Shown: positions 41,588 to 50,351 of the stretch, one piece after another | Position numbering within the stretch: the stretch's first letter is position 1 | How the letters are laid out: each line of letters begins with the position of its first letter | From: Bacteroidales bacterium UBA4179 | Lineage (GTDB): Bacteria > Bacteroidota > Bacteroidia > Bacteroidales > Dysgonomonadaceae | Direction: 5' to 3' | DNA length: 64,000 nt | Assembly (NCBI GenBank): GCA_002381125.1 | Contig: DFUT01000043.1 | Span: 1 to 64,000, forward strand | Program-made: the position numbers and the translations under genes | Notes under the pieces: model-generated | Seen by the model: the letters and a program-made list of their open reading frames with translations, nothing else | What the model was told of the DNA's origin: nothing | The model's database searches: none

Positions 41588-42925
41588 TTAATTGATCGCC
41601 AATCTGTTTAGCCTTCCTCTCCATACATCTGTAAGTTCGGTTTGTCTTTCGGATGTTCCTCCAAATATTCGGATATAATTTTTTTCATCTGCGATTATCG
41701 ATGCATTGGTTCGATAATTGAAAGTAGACGGTAATGCTTGAAGCGAATCTGCCAAATGCCATGCTATTCCATTTCCTTTTTCCGAAATGTACAAAACATT
41801 TTTGTTTTCGGTTGAAGTTGTGAGCATATAAATATTTTGATCATATGGGAATAAGGTGCTTCCTTGGGTTGGTATAGGTGCCGTGTTGTCGGATGTGAGA
41901 ATCGCATCGTCTTTTTCTTGAATGATCCAAATTTTGGAATTTAGTGAATTGTCGGCATTTTTTCCACCCACAAGAAGCATATATTTTCTCCAAAAAATTG
42001 TTGTGTCTTTTATGTTCGCCGTGGAAAATTGAGTGATGGGGAAATCGGTTGGAATAGCGTTCATTACGTGAAACGATGTAAAGTCGGACGTCTTTGCGAA
42101 TTTCAATGTTTCTTTGTCATAGATTGCTGTCAGAATAGAATCTGTAGCAACAGACGGCAAGATGCCGTAAATTGATTTAACCTGATAAATTTCAGGGAGT
42201 TTCGTCCATAAAACGCCGTCGATTGTCTTATAGACGCTATAGGAATTATCGAGCGCGTAAATTGCTGTTGGAGTTGAAACAATACTTGAGAATTGTATAG
42301 TAGGTGGTAAACCGCTTACCTCAAGAGGAGTATTTGTTGCACCATCTGACGACACAACTCCTTTTATGTTTTGCCCCGATTTATAGTAGGTGTAAAATCG
42401 ATTGTTAAATGCCACAGTTTTTTGGGCATCTATTGGAAAAGGCAAATAATTGTCGGTTAATTGAGTCCATACCAATTGATGGGGATTTTGCTGATGAATG
42501 TTGAGTCTGAACTCGTATTTCTTCGTGGTTATTCCGTCCTGAGCATAAATTTCGATGTATTTCAATCGACCAATATCGACGGAATCCGTGCTGTTCCAGA
42601 AATAAGTACTATCCGGATTGTGGAGATAGAATTTTACTGCTGCTGCATATCTCAGATCAAGAGAAAGATATGCTTCTTTGGGCTCAAATCCAAAATCCAA
42701 TGAATCGCGATTATAGATAAGCGATGCACGTTGATCAATAGAAAATTTGGCATTAGCTAACGTTCTTGTCGAATCATATGCCGCAGAAAGTGTTATCCCA
42801 TATATTTGGGCATCCGAAAGGAATTCGATTTCCGTATCGTTTGTGTTTAAACACGAGGAAAATGCGATTATTCCCAATAATACGGTTAGAACGGTTAAAC
42901 ACCACGTAAAGTATTTTACATTCAT
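41588..42925 (-). CDS. DUF6242-like lipoprotein with beta-propeller
   Basis: A 445-residue lipoprotein, with lipobox FSSCLN (Cys25) after a hydrophobic signal. An N-terminal Ig-like domain of about 120 residues is followed by repeated strands with W/YxxxDG and GGxxxD elements (for example IYALDNSYSVYKTIDGVLWTKLP, YMLLVGGKNADNSLNSKIWII, IRIFGGTSERQTELTDVWRG), which suggest a Kelch-like propeller. I recall this as a Bacteroidales surface lipoprotein family without known function. A TACTTTTG box (42964-42971) probably drives it. Confidence 0.75.
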   Translation of the reverse strand: MNVKYFTWCLTVLTVLLGIIAFSSCLNTNDTEIEFLSDAQIYGITLSAAYDSTRTLANAKFSIDQRASLIYNRDSLDFGFEPKEAYLSLDLRYAAAVKFYLHNPDSTYFWNSTDSVDIGRLKYIEIYAQDGITTKKYEFRLNIHQQNPHQLVWTQLTDNYLPFPIDAQKTVAFNNRFYTYYKSGQNIKGVVSSDGATNTPLEVSGLPPTIQFSSIVSTPTAIYALDNSYSVYKTIDGVLWTKLPEIYQVKSIYGILPSVATDSILTAIYDKETLKFAKTSDFTSFHVMNAIPTDFPITQFSTANIKDTTIFWRKYMLLVGGKNADNSLNSKIWIIQEKDDAILTSDNTAPIPTQGSTLFPYDQNIYMLTTSTENKNVLYISEKGNGIAWHLADSLQALPSTFNYRTNASIIADEKNYIRIFGGTSERQTELTDVWRGRLNRLAIN

Positions 42926-42963
42926 TTGTTTCTGAAAATATTGTATACTATTTTATAGTTATG

Positions 42964-42971
42964 CAAAAGTA
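42964..42971 (-). promoter_or_regulatory. -7 promoter box for the DUF6242-like gene
   Basis: TACTTTTG on the minus strand, 38 bases before the start codon, matches TAnnTTTG. Confidence 0.45.
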
Positions 42972-43020
42972 AAAAGTTTTTCTGCTTTTTCCATATCGAA
43001 ATTGTTATTTAAAGAAAATT

Positions 43021-44076
43021 TCAAGATATTTTGTTCTTTAAATGAATTTGAATCGAATTGAGATATTGTTTTATTTTGATTCTATCTCCCTGAATATGAG
43101 GAGCCTTTGTTCCTTTGTTTAATATTTTGGTTGATATTTCGATATAGGCTTCATCCCACAAATTCTTGGCAATGAACGAAGCCAATAATTGTGCTCCTCC
43201 TTCTACAAGTACCGACCGAATATTTTCCGTATATAAATGTTTTATTATTTGTGTGTTAGTATCTGAGGAAAAGTCAATCACGATAGGTTTTACATTTTCT
43301 TTTTTTATGTGATAATCGGGATTTTCGGTAAAAACGATGGTTTTTGCATCGTTGTTAAAGATTTGGGAATGAGAGGGAATCATGTTTCTTTTGTCTATTG
43401 TTATTCGAACAGGGTTTTTGCCAAACCATTTCCGAGCTGTTAATTTGGGATTATCCATAAGTACCGTATTGGTACCTACCATAATCCCCTGTACATGCGT
43501 TCTGAGTTTATGAATAATAATCTCTGTGATTTCGTTTGATATTTTTGCAGGAGCATTTTTAGTGAATAAAGAACGTTCATGGTCGATAAATCCATCGTTA
43601 CTTTGTGCCCATTTCAAGATGATATATGGTCTTTCGTAAAGATGATTGACAAAAAAAACACGATTCAATTCTTTTGCTTCGTTATTTAGTATTCCTTCTG
43701 TTACTTTAATCCCTGCATCCCGCATCATTTGAACACCTTTCCCCGATACTTTTGGATTGGGATCCCTTGTGGCAACCACCACACGGGGTATTTTTTTTGA
43801 AATGACAAGTTCGGTACACGGGGGGGTTTTACCATAGTGGGTGCATGGTTCGAGAGAAACATAAAGAGTGGATTCTTGCAATAGCAATGAGTTTTTGACA
43901 GAATTTATCGCGTTTGCTTCCGCATGGGGTTCTCCGAATTTTTTATGATACCCTTCTCCTACGATTTGCCCGTCATGGACAATAACGGCTCCCACCATTG
44001 GATTGGAATTTACGTAACCTTTACCTTTGTCCGCAAGTTGTAAGCAGCGATACATATATTTTTCGTCTGTTGTCAT
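43021..44076 (-). CDS. ribD: Bifunctional riboflavin deaminase/reductase RibD
   Basis: Carries the second and third steps of riboflavin synthesis: deamination of the pyrimidine and reduction of the ribosyl side chain. The 351-residue protein has the zinc deaminase motif HAE (51-53) with PCTHYGKTPPC (Cys78, Cys87), and a DHFR-like reductase domain from about 146 (PYIILKWAQSNDGFI) to LVEGGAQLLASFI. Length is normal. Its start is divergent from prmC with only 20 bases between the start codons, so the promoters overlap. Confidence 0.94.
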   Translation of the reverse strand: MTTDEKYMYRCLQLADKGKGYVNSNPMVGAVIVHDGQIVGEGYHKKFGEPHAEANAINSVKNSLLLQESTLYVSLEPCTHYGKTPPCTELVISKKIPRVVVATRDPNPKVSGKGVQMMRDAGIKVTEGILNNEAKELNRVFFVNHLYERPYIILKWAQSNDGFIDHERSLFTKNAPAKISNEITEIIIHKLRTHVQGIMVGTNTVLMDNPKLTARKWFGKNPVRITIDKRNMIPSHSQIFNNDAKTIVFTENPDYHIKKENVKPIVIDFSSDTNTQIIKHLYTENIRSVLVEGGAQLLASFIAKNLWDEAYIEISTKILNKGTKAPHIQGDRIKIKQYLNSIQIHLKNKIS

Positions 44077-44090
44077 TTTTTTTATCTTTG
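44061..44090 (+). promoter_or_regulatory. Promoter of prmC, very close to the start codon
   Basis: TATCTTTG at 44083-44090 matches TAnnTTTG; TTTC at 44061-44064, 18 bases upstream, is a near match to the -33 TTTG. The prmC ATG begins at 44097, only six bases past the -7 box, so the transcript would be leaderless or nearly so. Confidence 0.5.
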
Positions 44091-44096
44091 CGGCAT

Positions 44097-44936
44097 ATGA
44101 TAAACGATCCGATTGTCTACTTGCGAAACGAATTATTCGGTTTCTATGCTTCAGAAGAGATAAAAAGACTTACCCATCTCATTCTGAATGAAGTATGTGG
44201 TTTATCGTTGCCTGATATTGCAACATGCAAATTTAGCGATTTATCGGATGCTCAACGCAAGAAAATTCAAGATATTGCTTTCAGGTTAAAAAAATATGAG
44301 CCTTTGCAATATATTTTTGGCAAAACGGAGTTTTTTGGAATGGAATTCGAAATCAACCCTTCTGTGTTGATTCCACGTCCGGAGACTGAAGAACTGGTGG
44401 AATGGATACTTTTGGAAAACGATTCGATAAATCCTCGAATACTGGATATTGGTACAGGTAGTGGGTGTATCGCAATTGTATTGTCTAAGAAAATTCTTGG
44501 TGCTGAAGTTCATGCGTGGGATGTTTCATCGGAAGCTTTGAGTGTGGCCAAATTGAATGCTGAAAAAAATGCGGTTGAAATTTTTTTTCGGCAAGTGGAT
44601 ATTATGCAAATTTTTCCTGCTGATATAGTGTTTGACATTATTGTAAGCAATCCCCCGTATGTAGCGGAAAATGAAAAGCAAGAGATGGGGAAGAATGTTC
44701 TTGATTTTGAACCACCTGAGGCATTATTTGTTTCGGATGATTTTCCATTGGTTTTTTATGATCGTATATCTGATATTGCTTTACAGAAATTGAAAAAGAA
44801 GGGGAAATTATATTTCGAGATCAATCGCCTTTATGGTAGGGAAATTGTTGAAATGCTTAAAAATAAAGGGTTTTCCCAAGTGGAATTAAAAAAAGACATT
44901 TCGGGGAATGATCGGATGATTAGGGCAAGGAAATAA
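44097..44936 (+). CDS. prmC: Peptide chain release factor N5-glutamine methyltransferase
   Basis: Methylates the Gln of the GGQ motif in release factors. The 279-residue protein has an N-terminal helical domain (to about 75), the linker IPRPETEELVEWIL, SAM motif DIGTGSGCIAI, and the catalytic NPPY (185-188). The reading frame is open further upstream (to 43998), but that part overlaps ribD and lacks family likeness; MINDPIVYLRNELFG is the normal start. The 3' end runs into a 9-bp tandem repeat before recX. Confidence 0.93.
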   Translation: MINDPIVYLRNELFGFYASEEIKRLTHLILNEVCGLSLPDIATCKFSDLSDAQRKKIQDIAFRLKKYEPLQYIFGKTEFFGMEFEINPSVLIPRPETEELVEWILLENDSINPRILDIGTGSGCIAIVLSKKILGAEVHAWDVSSEALSVAKLNAEKNAVEIFFRQVDIMQIFPADIVFDIIVSNPPYVAENEKQEMGKNVLDFEPPEALFVSDDFPLVFYDRISDIALQKLKKKGKLYFEINRLYGREIVEMLKNKGFSQVELKKDISGNDRMIRARK

Positions 44937-44952
44937 AGGAAATAAAGGAAAT
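44929..44952 (+). repeat. 9-bp tandem repeat spanning prmC stop and recX start
   Basis: GGAAATAAA occurs at 44929-44937 and 44938-44946, with GGAAAT again at 44947-44952. It contains the prmC stop codon, repeated AAAGGA-like ribosome-binding cores, and the recX ATG (44951). Unit slippage would change the recX spacing. Confidence 0.75.
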
Positions 44953-45436
44953 GAACAAAGATGCACCTCGACAGATATCGGAAGAAAAAGCTTTTGTCCT
45001 TATGGCAACTTTGTGTGCTAAGCGTGAGTATTGTACATTGGACATCCGAAAAAAACTAAGCCGTTACCTTTTGGATGATAATGTTATCGATAAAATTATC
45101 GATCGGTTAAAAGCTGAAAAGTATATCAATGAGGCACGTTATTGCCACAGTTTTATCAATGATAAATTGCGATTCGATAAATGGGGACGTAAGAAAATAG
45201 AATTTACTTTGAGACAAAAGCAAATCCCTTTAGAGCTTATTTCTAATGCTTTTTTGGAATTTCCCGATGATATGTTCAATGAATCGCTTGAAACGTTGTT
45301 CAGAAACAAACTCAAAACTATAAAATCAAATTCCGACAAAGAGAAGCGTTTCAAATTGATTCGATTTGCAATTGGGCGAGGGTTTCTTATGGATGAAACG
45401 CTAACATGTGTAGAAAGAATTTTATCGGGCAAATGA
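44951..45436 (+). CDS. recX: Regulatory protein RecX
   Basis: A 161-residue RecA modulator made of three-helix repeats: AFVLMATLCAKREYCTLDIRKKL, then INEARYCHSFINDKLRFDKWGRKKIEFTLRQKQIPLELI, which carries the RecX signature. It limits RecA filament growth. The gene starts 14 bases after prmC and its stop overlaps the comF start, so prmC-recX-comF form one transcription unit. recA is not in this window. Confidence 0.85.
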   Translation: MNKDAPRQISEEKAFVLMATLCAKREYCTLDIRKKLSRYLLDDNVIDKIIDRLKAEKYINEARYCHSFINDKLRFDKWGRKKIEFTLRQKQIPLELISNAFLEFPDDMFNESLETLFRNKLKTIKSNSDKEKRFKLIRFAIGRGFLMDETLTCVERILSGK

Positions 45437-46128
45437 AATTCTCTGAGATTATACACGAATTTTCTCATCTTTTCTTTCCAAATTGCTGTATTATTTGTGG
45501 AGCAAAATTACTTTCTTCAGAGGAGAGTGTTTGTCTGAAATGTTTATACAAACTACCTAAAACAAATGATTTTAAGGAAGTTGGCAATGGCATCGAAACC
45601 TTGTTGGCCGGTCGTTTCCCCTTTGAACGTGCAGCATCGTTTTGTGAGTTCTCGAAAGGAGGAATGTTTCAATCCATAATACATCACATTAAATATAGTC
45701 ATAGAGAGAAACTGGGAATTGCTATGGGGCGATTGTTTGGGAAAGATCTTTTGGGGAGTGATTTCATTTGCTCGATTGATGTGATTGTTCCTGTTCCTCT
45801 TCATTCAAAGAAACAAAGAGAGAGAGGGTACAATCAATCCGAAAGGATTGCGGAAGGATTTTCCGAAGTTACCGCTATTCCGATATCACGTGACAATTTG
45901 GTTCGAATCGTTTACAATCCCACTCAAACCGGACTCGGCAAAACTCAACGGTGGGAAAACGTAAAAAATATTTTCAAGGTGGTAAATCCATCGGAATTTG
46001 CCCACAAGCATATTCTTTTAATCGACGATGTTGTGACAACCGGTTCTACCCTTGAAGCTTGTGCGATTGCTCTCAGTAAATGTTCCAATATAAAAATAAG
46101 TGTTGCAACTTTAGCTAAAGTATTGTGA
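45433..46128 (+). CDS. comF: ComF family phosphoribosyltransferase-like protein
   Basis: A 231-residue protein with an N-terminal zinc-ribbon-like segment (FPNCCIICG...CLKC, about 14-40) and a type I PRTase domain with the PRPP loop ILLIDDVVTTGST (about 195-207). ComF homologues act in DNA uptake in competent bacteria; in Bacteroidetes the role is untested. The start at ATG 45433 overlaps the recX TGA (ATGA); the frame extends nine codons upstream, but this start is coupled and fits the family. Confidence 0.88.
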   Translation: MKFSEIIHEFSHLFFPNCCIICGAKLLSSEESVCLKCLYKLPKTNDFKEVGNGIETLLAGRFPFERAASFCEFSKGGMFQSIIHHIKYSHREKLGIAMGRLFGKDLLGSDFICSIDVIVPVPLHSKKQRERGYNQSERIAEGFSEVTAIPISRDNLVRIVYNPTQTGLGKTQRWENVKNIFKVVNPSEFAHKHILLIDDVVTTGSTLEACAIALSKCSNIKISVATLAKVL

Positions 46129-46154
46129 CTACGAGTTGGATGTGCAAGGCTAAG

Positions 46155-46173
46155 TTCAACTAAGAAGTGCAAC
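46155..46173. repeat. Copy of the dispersed TTCAACTAAGAAGTGCAAC motif
   Basis: The reverse complement reads GTTGCACTTCTTAGTTGAA, differing at two positions from the 19-base core of the pair at 12285 and 12349. It lies in the 121-base gap between comF and pyrE. Confidence 0.55.
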
Positions 46174-46249
46174 TTTTTTATTAAAAAACCTCCACGGTTT
46201 CTTTAAAATTACTATTTTCGCATGTTATTCTATATAAAAAGCGAATGAT

Positions 46250-46918
46250 ATGAAAACGATAGAACAATTAACTGCCGAAAAACTTCTTAAAATAAAAGCC
46301 GTAAAACTTCAACCTTCCAATCCGTTTACTTGGGCATCGGGTTGGAAATCTCCTATATATTGCGACAATAGAAAATTGATGTCATATCCTGCTGTTCGAA
46401 ATTTCATTAAAGTTGAATTTGCCCGGATTATCCTCGAAAAGTATCCACACACCGAGGCCATTGCAGGTGTTGCCACAGGTGCTATTGCACCGGCTGCATT
46501 GGTGGCCGATACGTTGGGGTTGCCGTTTGTCTACATTCGGTCTACGCCTAAGGATCACGGGTTGGAAAATCTTATTGAAGGTGATCTCAAGCCAAAACAA
46601 AAAGTAGTGGTAATTGAGGATCTTGTTTCTACGGGTCAAAGTAGTTTGAGGGCTGTCGATGCCATTCGTCGTAATGGTTCCGAGGTGTCGGGTTTGCTTG
46701 CAATTTTTACTTATAATTTTCCTGTTGCTCATGAGAATATGAATAAGGCTCATGTTGAACTTACGGCACTTTGTAATTATGATGCTGTTTTGGAAGAGGC
46801 ATTGCGTATCGATTATATTGACGAATTGGAGTTGAAAATACTCCAAGATTGGCGACAAGATCCTGAAAACTGGAATAAGAAAATGAATAGAACAAAAAAT
46901 GACGGAATTTGTAAGTGA
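46250..46918 (+). CDS. pyrE: Orotate phosphoribosyltransferase
   Basis: Makes orotidine 5'-monophosphate from orotate and PRPP in pyrimidine synthesis. The 222-residue protein has the PRPP-binding loop VVVIEDLVSTGQS (119-131), FTWASGWKSPIYCDNR with substrate contacts (26-41), and the flexible loop RSTPKDHGLEN (97-107). Length is normal. Its last 20 bases overlap the next gene. Confidence 0.94.
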   Translation: MKTIEQLTAEKLLKIKAVKLQPSNPFTWASGWKSPIYCDNRKLMSYPAVRNFIKVEFARIILEKYPHTEAIAGVATGAIAPAALVADTLGLPFVYIRSTPKDHGLENLIEGDLKPKQKVVVIEDLVSTGQSSLRAVDAIRRNGSEVSGLLAIFTYNFPVAHENMNKAHVELTALCNYDAVLEEALRIDYIDELELKILQDWRQDPENWNKKMNRTKNDGICK

Positions 46919-47318
46919 GGTAAAAACCATATTACACAGTAATGCAGATATATATCGGGTGCTTTCCGATATGGGTAAATTGAACTTGGTCAAGGATCGG
47001 ATTCCGAGTGATAAAATAGAAGGATTTACATTTAATAGAGACAGCTGCTTATTTAGGGTAAATCCGATTGGTGAAGTTAAATTCGATGTGGTGGAGCGTC
47101 AACCAAACAAATTGGTCAAATTTAAATCGGAAAATTTACCTTTTGATGTTTTTTTATGGATTCAGCTGGTGTCTAAAGGAGAGAAAGACACGAAAATGCG
47201 ATTGACTGTTCGTGCCGACTTAAATTCTTTCCTTAAACCGATGATTTCCCGCCCTATGAAAGAGGCTTTGGATAAAATAGCCGATGTGCTAACACAGTTG
47301 CCTTACGATAGTATATAA
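46899..47318 (+). CDS. SRPBCC (START-like) family protein
   Basis: A 139-residue cytosolic protein whose alternation of strands and a long C-terminal helix (MISRPMKEALDKIADVLTQLP) fits the SRPBCC/polyketide cyclase-like fold, a hydrophobic-ligand binding cup. There is no motif that names a ligand. It overlaps pyrE by 20 bases in another frame, which suggests translational coupling, a common arrangement in this phylum as far as I recall. It ends at a strong terminator. Confidence 0.75.
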   Translation: MTEFVSEVKTILHSNADIYRVLSDMGKLNLVKDRIPSDKIEGFTFNRDSCLFRVNPIGEVKFDVVERQPNKLVKFKSENLPFDVFLWIQLVSKGEKDTKMRLTVRADLNSFLKPMISRPMKEALDKIADVLTQLPYDSI

Positions 47319-47357
47319 TATAAAACTATCTTATCATTTGAGAAGTGGATTGAAAAA

Positions 47358-47392
47358 TTTAAGGAGGCAAAAATTCATTTTGCCTCCTTAAA
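47358..47392. terminator. Bidirectional terminator
   Basis: TTTAAGGAGGCAAAA pairs with TTTTGCCTCCTTAAA around ATTCA, a perfect 15-bp stem. It lies between the pyrE unit and the convergent DUF1080 gene. Confidence 0.92.
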
Positions 47393-47406
47393 TTCTTGAG
47401 AGAAGT

Positions 47407-48831
47407 TTATTCCAATTCTTTGATTTTAATATTTCGGAACCACACTTCATCTCCGTGATCCTGAAGGAGGATATGCCCTTCTTTGGCATTCCCGAAATTA
47501 GGCCAGTCTTTATATTTGCTATAAGCAACCAATGCATTCCACATTTGGTTGTTTCTTTCGTATTCCAACAATTTTGTTCCATTTAGCCAATGTTCAACGT
47601 GGTTTCCTTTAACCACAATCATAGCAGTGTTGAAAAATCCGTTGAAAAAGGGTTTGTTTTCAGGAGCAGGAATAAGATCGTATAGTGAGCCCAATGTTCT
47701 GTTGCCTTTCACACCCAGTTTGGCATCGGGGTGATTTTTGTCGTCCAGTATTTGAAACTCGCAACCAATTGCCGATCCTTCACCTTTGTTTAAATCGGGA
47801 TCCACAAAATATTTGACACCACTATTTGCCCCTTCGGTGATTTTAAAATCTACTTTTAAGACGAAGTTTTTATATTTTTTTGTTGTGATGATGTCGCCTC
47901 CATGTGCAGATTCTTCGCCGGCTCCTTTCAGCACTTTCAAGATACCGTCTTCAATAACCCACCCTTTTTGGGGAAATCCCGTTAATCTGGCTCCACGCCA
48001 ACCTTGCGTTGTTTTTCCGTCCCAAAGAAGTTTCCATCCTTCGTGTGCCTCTCTTTCGGAAATGGTGTTTGGGATGGCATTGATTTGTGAGATGCTGTTC
48101 GGATCTTCCGGAGTTTTGAATTGATCGAGATTTTCGGTCAGGATGCGGATATTCCGCCATGAAACCGTTTTCCCTTCATCTTTTGGGTTTCCAATTTGAT
48201 GTACTTGCAAAGCGATGAATCCGGATTTGGTCATATCATCGATAAGATCCGCACAGGGAATACCATTTACCCACGTCCGTATGGAATTACCGATGGCTTC
48301 AATTCGCCCTTTGTTCCATTCGTTTTTCTTGAAGGCTTTTTGTGCAAGCGGGTTGTACGTTGGCGGATAGAGGCATTCGCCGCTGTCATCCGATTTAACG
48401 ACTACAGCCTTCATCGTATTGTACGTTAGTGGATAAAGCCATCCTCGGCGTGCTTCGTCGTAGATGCCTCCGGTCCATGCTCGTTCGGAAGGATCTATTT
48501 CGAATTGATAACCGTGAACCCGTCCGTCACGATAGTCTTTTAAACTATTGCTTCGGAATTGTACTCCTGAATTTAATCCTTCATCTATTTTAAATTCAAA
48601 TTCAAGGATAAAATTATCGTACATTTTATCGGTTGCCAAAAAAGTATTGGGCGTTCCCATTTTCGAAACTCCTACGATGGCATTATCTTGTATCTTGTAT
48701 TCGGCCGTTCCGTTTAATTTTGTCCAGCCTTTCAGATTTTTGCCGTTGAACAGATTCTGCCATTGGGGTTCTTGCGCCGATGTAGCGACAGCAACTAACA
48801 TAGCAATCAAAATAAATATCTGTTTTTTCAT
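47407..48831 (-). CDS. DUF1080 protein, two 3-keto-glycoside hydrolase-like domains
   Basis: A 474-residue exported protein (signal peptide MKKQIFILIAMLVAVATSAQ). It contains two concanavalin-like DUF1080 units. The first runs about 24-235 (WQNLFNGKNLKGWTKLNG...NSGVQFRS) and the second about 262-474 (WKLLWDGKTTQGWRG...NSGVKYF...HWLNGTKLLEYE). DUF1080 members are annotated as 3-keto-disaccharide hydrolases, cleaving glycosides after oxidation at C3. The neighbour 20 bases upstream is an exported Gfo/Idh/MocA oxidoreductase that could supply such keto-sugars, which supports that role. The tandem domain form is longer than the usual single-domain protein. Confidence 0.85.
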   Translation of the reverse strand: MKKQIFILIAMLVAVATSAQEPQWQNLFNGKNLKGWTKLNGTAEYKIQDNAIVGVSKMGTPNTFLATDKMYDNFILEFEFKIDEGLNSGVQFRSNSLKDYRDGRVHGYQFEIDPSERAWTGGIYDEARRGWLYPLTYNTMKAVVVKSDDSGECLYPPTYNPLAQKAFKKNEWNKGRIEAIGNSIRTWVNGIPCADLIDDMTKSGFIALQVHQIGNPKDEGKTVSWRNIRILTENLDQFKTPEDPNSISQINAIPNTISEREAHEGWKLLWDGKTTQGWRGARLTGFPQKGWVIEDGILKVLKGAGEESAHGGDIITTKKYKNFVLKVDFKITEGANSGVKYFVDPDLNKGEGSAIGCEFQILDDKNHPDAKLGVKGNRTLGSLYDLIPAPENKPFFNGFFNTAMIVVKGNHVEHWLNGTKLLEYERNNQMWNALVAYSKYKDWPNFGNAKEGHILLQDHGDEVWFRNIKIKELE

Positions 48832-48851
48832 TGAACTTTTATTTTTACTTT

Positions 48852-50273
48852 TTACATTTTATAAAATTCTTCCCAACCCTTGCGTGGGGGAACACCTGTT
48901 AAGAAAGCATCGCCAAAGGCATCGTTGGTAATACGTTTTGTTTTTCTGTCGAAAACGAGTTTCCGATTCAGTCGTTGTGCTGCCACACCCAAACAAAATA
49001 CCTGACATAAGGGGCCGCCTATTTCAAATGGCGATCGTGTTTTTTCTTTTCCCTGACAAGCGAGCAAAAAGTTTTGGAAATGATTGGATGGACTTTTGGG
49101 TACCGGTGGTAACTTCTTTTCCATTTCTTTTGCTTTTTCTTCAGGAATGATGGAGAGCGTTGAACCATGCGAACCACCTTTGAATGTAAGTTCTTTGCTA
49201 TATATGATTTTACCGGGATTTAATTTGATGGGTTCGATTTCAAAACCGGCTACTTGCGGAATATTCGGGTCGAGTTCGGATTTGCCGTATCCTTTGGGCA
49301 ATTCGGGGAGGTTGTTTACCCCGTCATACCAAGTAACCGTCACAGGAGGCATGTTGCCGCGTTTGGGGAAATTAAACCGGATGGTACTAGCCATTGGGAA
49401 GAAGTAATCGTTATGGCCTTCTAGCTTAACGGGAATGATTTCTTCCGGTAATCCCAAGTCGAGAAATTCATGAACAGTGTCAAGAATATGCGCACCCCAG
49501 TCGCCAAGTGCTCCCATGCCGAAATCGTACCAGCACCTCCATTGCCCGTAATGAAAATCTGTATTGTAATCGTGCCAGAGCAGAGCCGAAAGCCATAAAT
49601 CCCAGTCTAATGTTTCGGGAATGGGTTCTGCCGGAGGAAATTTCTTGATGTTCGGGTCCCAGGAATGCCAGCGCCGCGAATTATTCATGTGAGCCGTAAC
49701 GGCAGTTACATCTTTAATGATCCCTGCTTCTTTCCATGCTTTAAACTGAAAATAGTTTGCTTCGGAGTGACCTTGATTACCCATCTGTGTTACAACATTA
49801 GGATGTTTTTTTGCCGCTTGTATCATCAGTTCCACTTCGTGGAAAGTTCTCGCCATGGGTTTTTCCAGATATACATGTTTACCCATGTTGATAGCCAACA
49901 TGGTGGCAGGAAAATGCGAAAAATCGGGAGTAGCGATGGCGACAGCGTCGATTTCGTTGCCCATTTTGTCAAACATTTCCCTAAAATCTTTAAATCTTCT
50001 TGCCTTAGGGAATTTGGCCAAAGCTTTTTGTGTATGTTCTGCTCCAAGATCTACATCGCAAAGGGCCACCACATTTGCCAACCCTGTTTTGTCGAAATCG
50101 TTGATGATGTCCCATCCTCTGTTGCCAATGCCGATATGGGCTAAGTTGATTTTCTCGTTTGAACCCATAATGCGGCTGTAGCTTGCTGCATTAGTCTTGT
50201 TTGAAATTCCGCTCAATGCTAATCCTGCGGATGCTAATGCAGTGTTTCGTAAAAATTCTCTTCGTGTTGTCAT
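48852..50273 (-). CDS. Exported Gfo/Idh/MocA family oxidoreductase (Tat signal)
   Basis: A 473-residue protein with a twin-arginine signal (TTRREFLRNTALASAGLALSG, RR at 4-5), so it is folded with its NAD(P) before export. The Rossmann part has HIGIGNRGWD (45-54) and the conserved EKPMARTFHE (about 136-145) with the active-site Lys. The C-terminal domain has WYDGVNN and GGSHGSTL typical of periplasmic members. Such enzymes oxidise or reduce sugars and cyclitols, here likely at C3 given the DUF1080 partner. The gap to the upstream larA-like gene is 78 bases with a weak hairpin at 50305-50323. Confidence 0.87.
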   Translation of the reverse strand: MTTRREFLRNTALASAGLALSGISNKTNAASYSRIMGSNEKINLAHIGIGNRGWDIINDFDKTGLANVVALCDVDLGAEHTQKALAKFPKARRFKDFREMFDKMGNEIDAVAIATPDFSHFPATMLAINMGKHVYLEKPMARTFHEVELMIQAAKKHPNVVTQMGNQGHSEANYFQFKAWKEAGIIKDVTAVTAHMNNSRRWHSWDPNIKKFPPAEPIPETLDWDLWLSALLWHDYNTDFHYGQWRCWYDFGMGALGDWGAHILDTVHEFLDLGLPEEIIPVKLEGHNDYFFPMASTIRFNFPKRGNMPPVTVTWYDGVNNLPELPKGYGKSELDPNIPQVAGFEIEPIKLNPGKIIYSKELTFKGGSHGSTLSIIPEEKAKEMEKKLPPVPKSPSNHFQNFLLACQGKEKTRSPFEIGGPLCQVFCLGVAAQRLNRKLVFDRKTKRITNDAFGDAFLTGVPPRKGWEEFYKM

Positions 50274-50351
50274 CCTTGCTGTTTTAGTTTATGATATAAT
50301 ATTAATGAGGCATTTTCCCTCATCACTTAAAAGTAATTCATCTGTTGTAAA

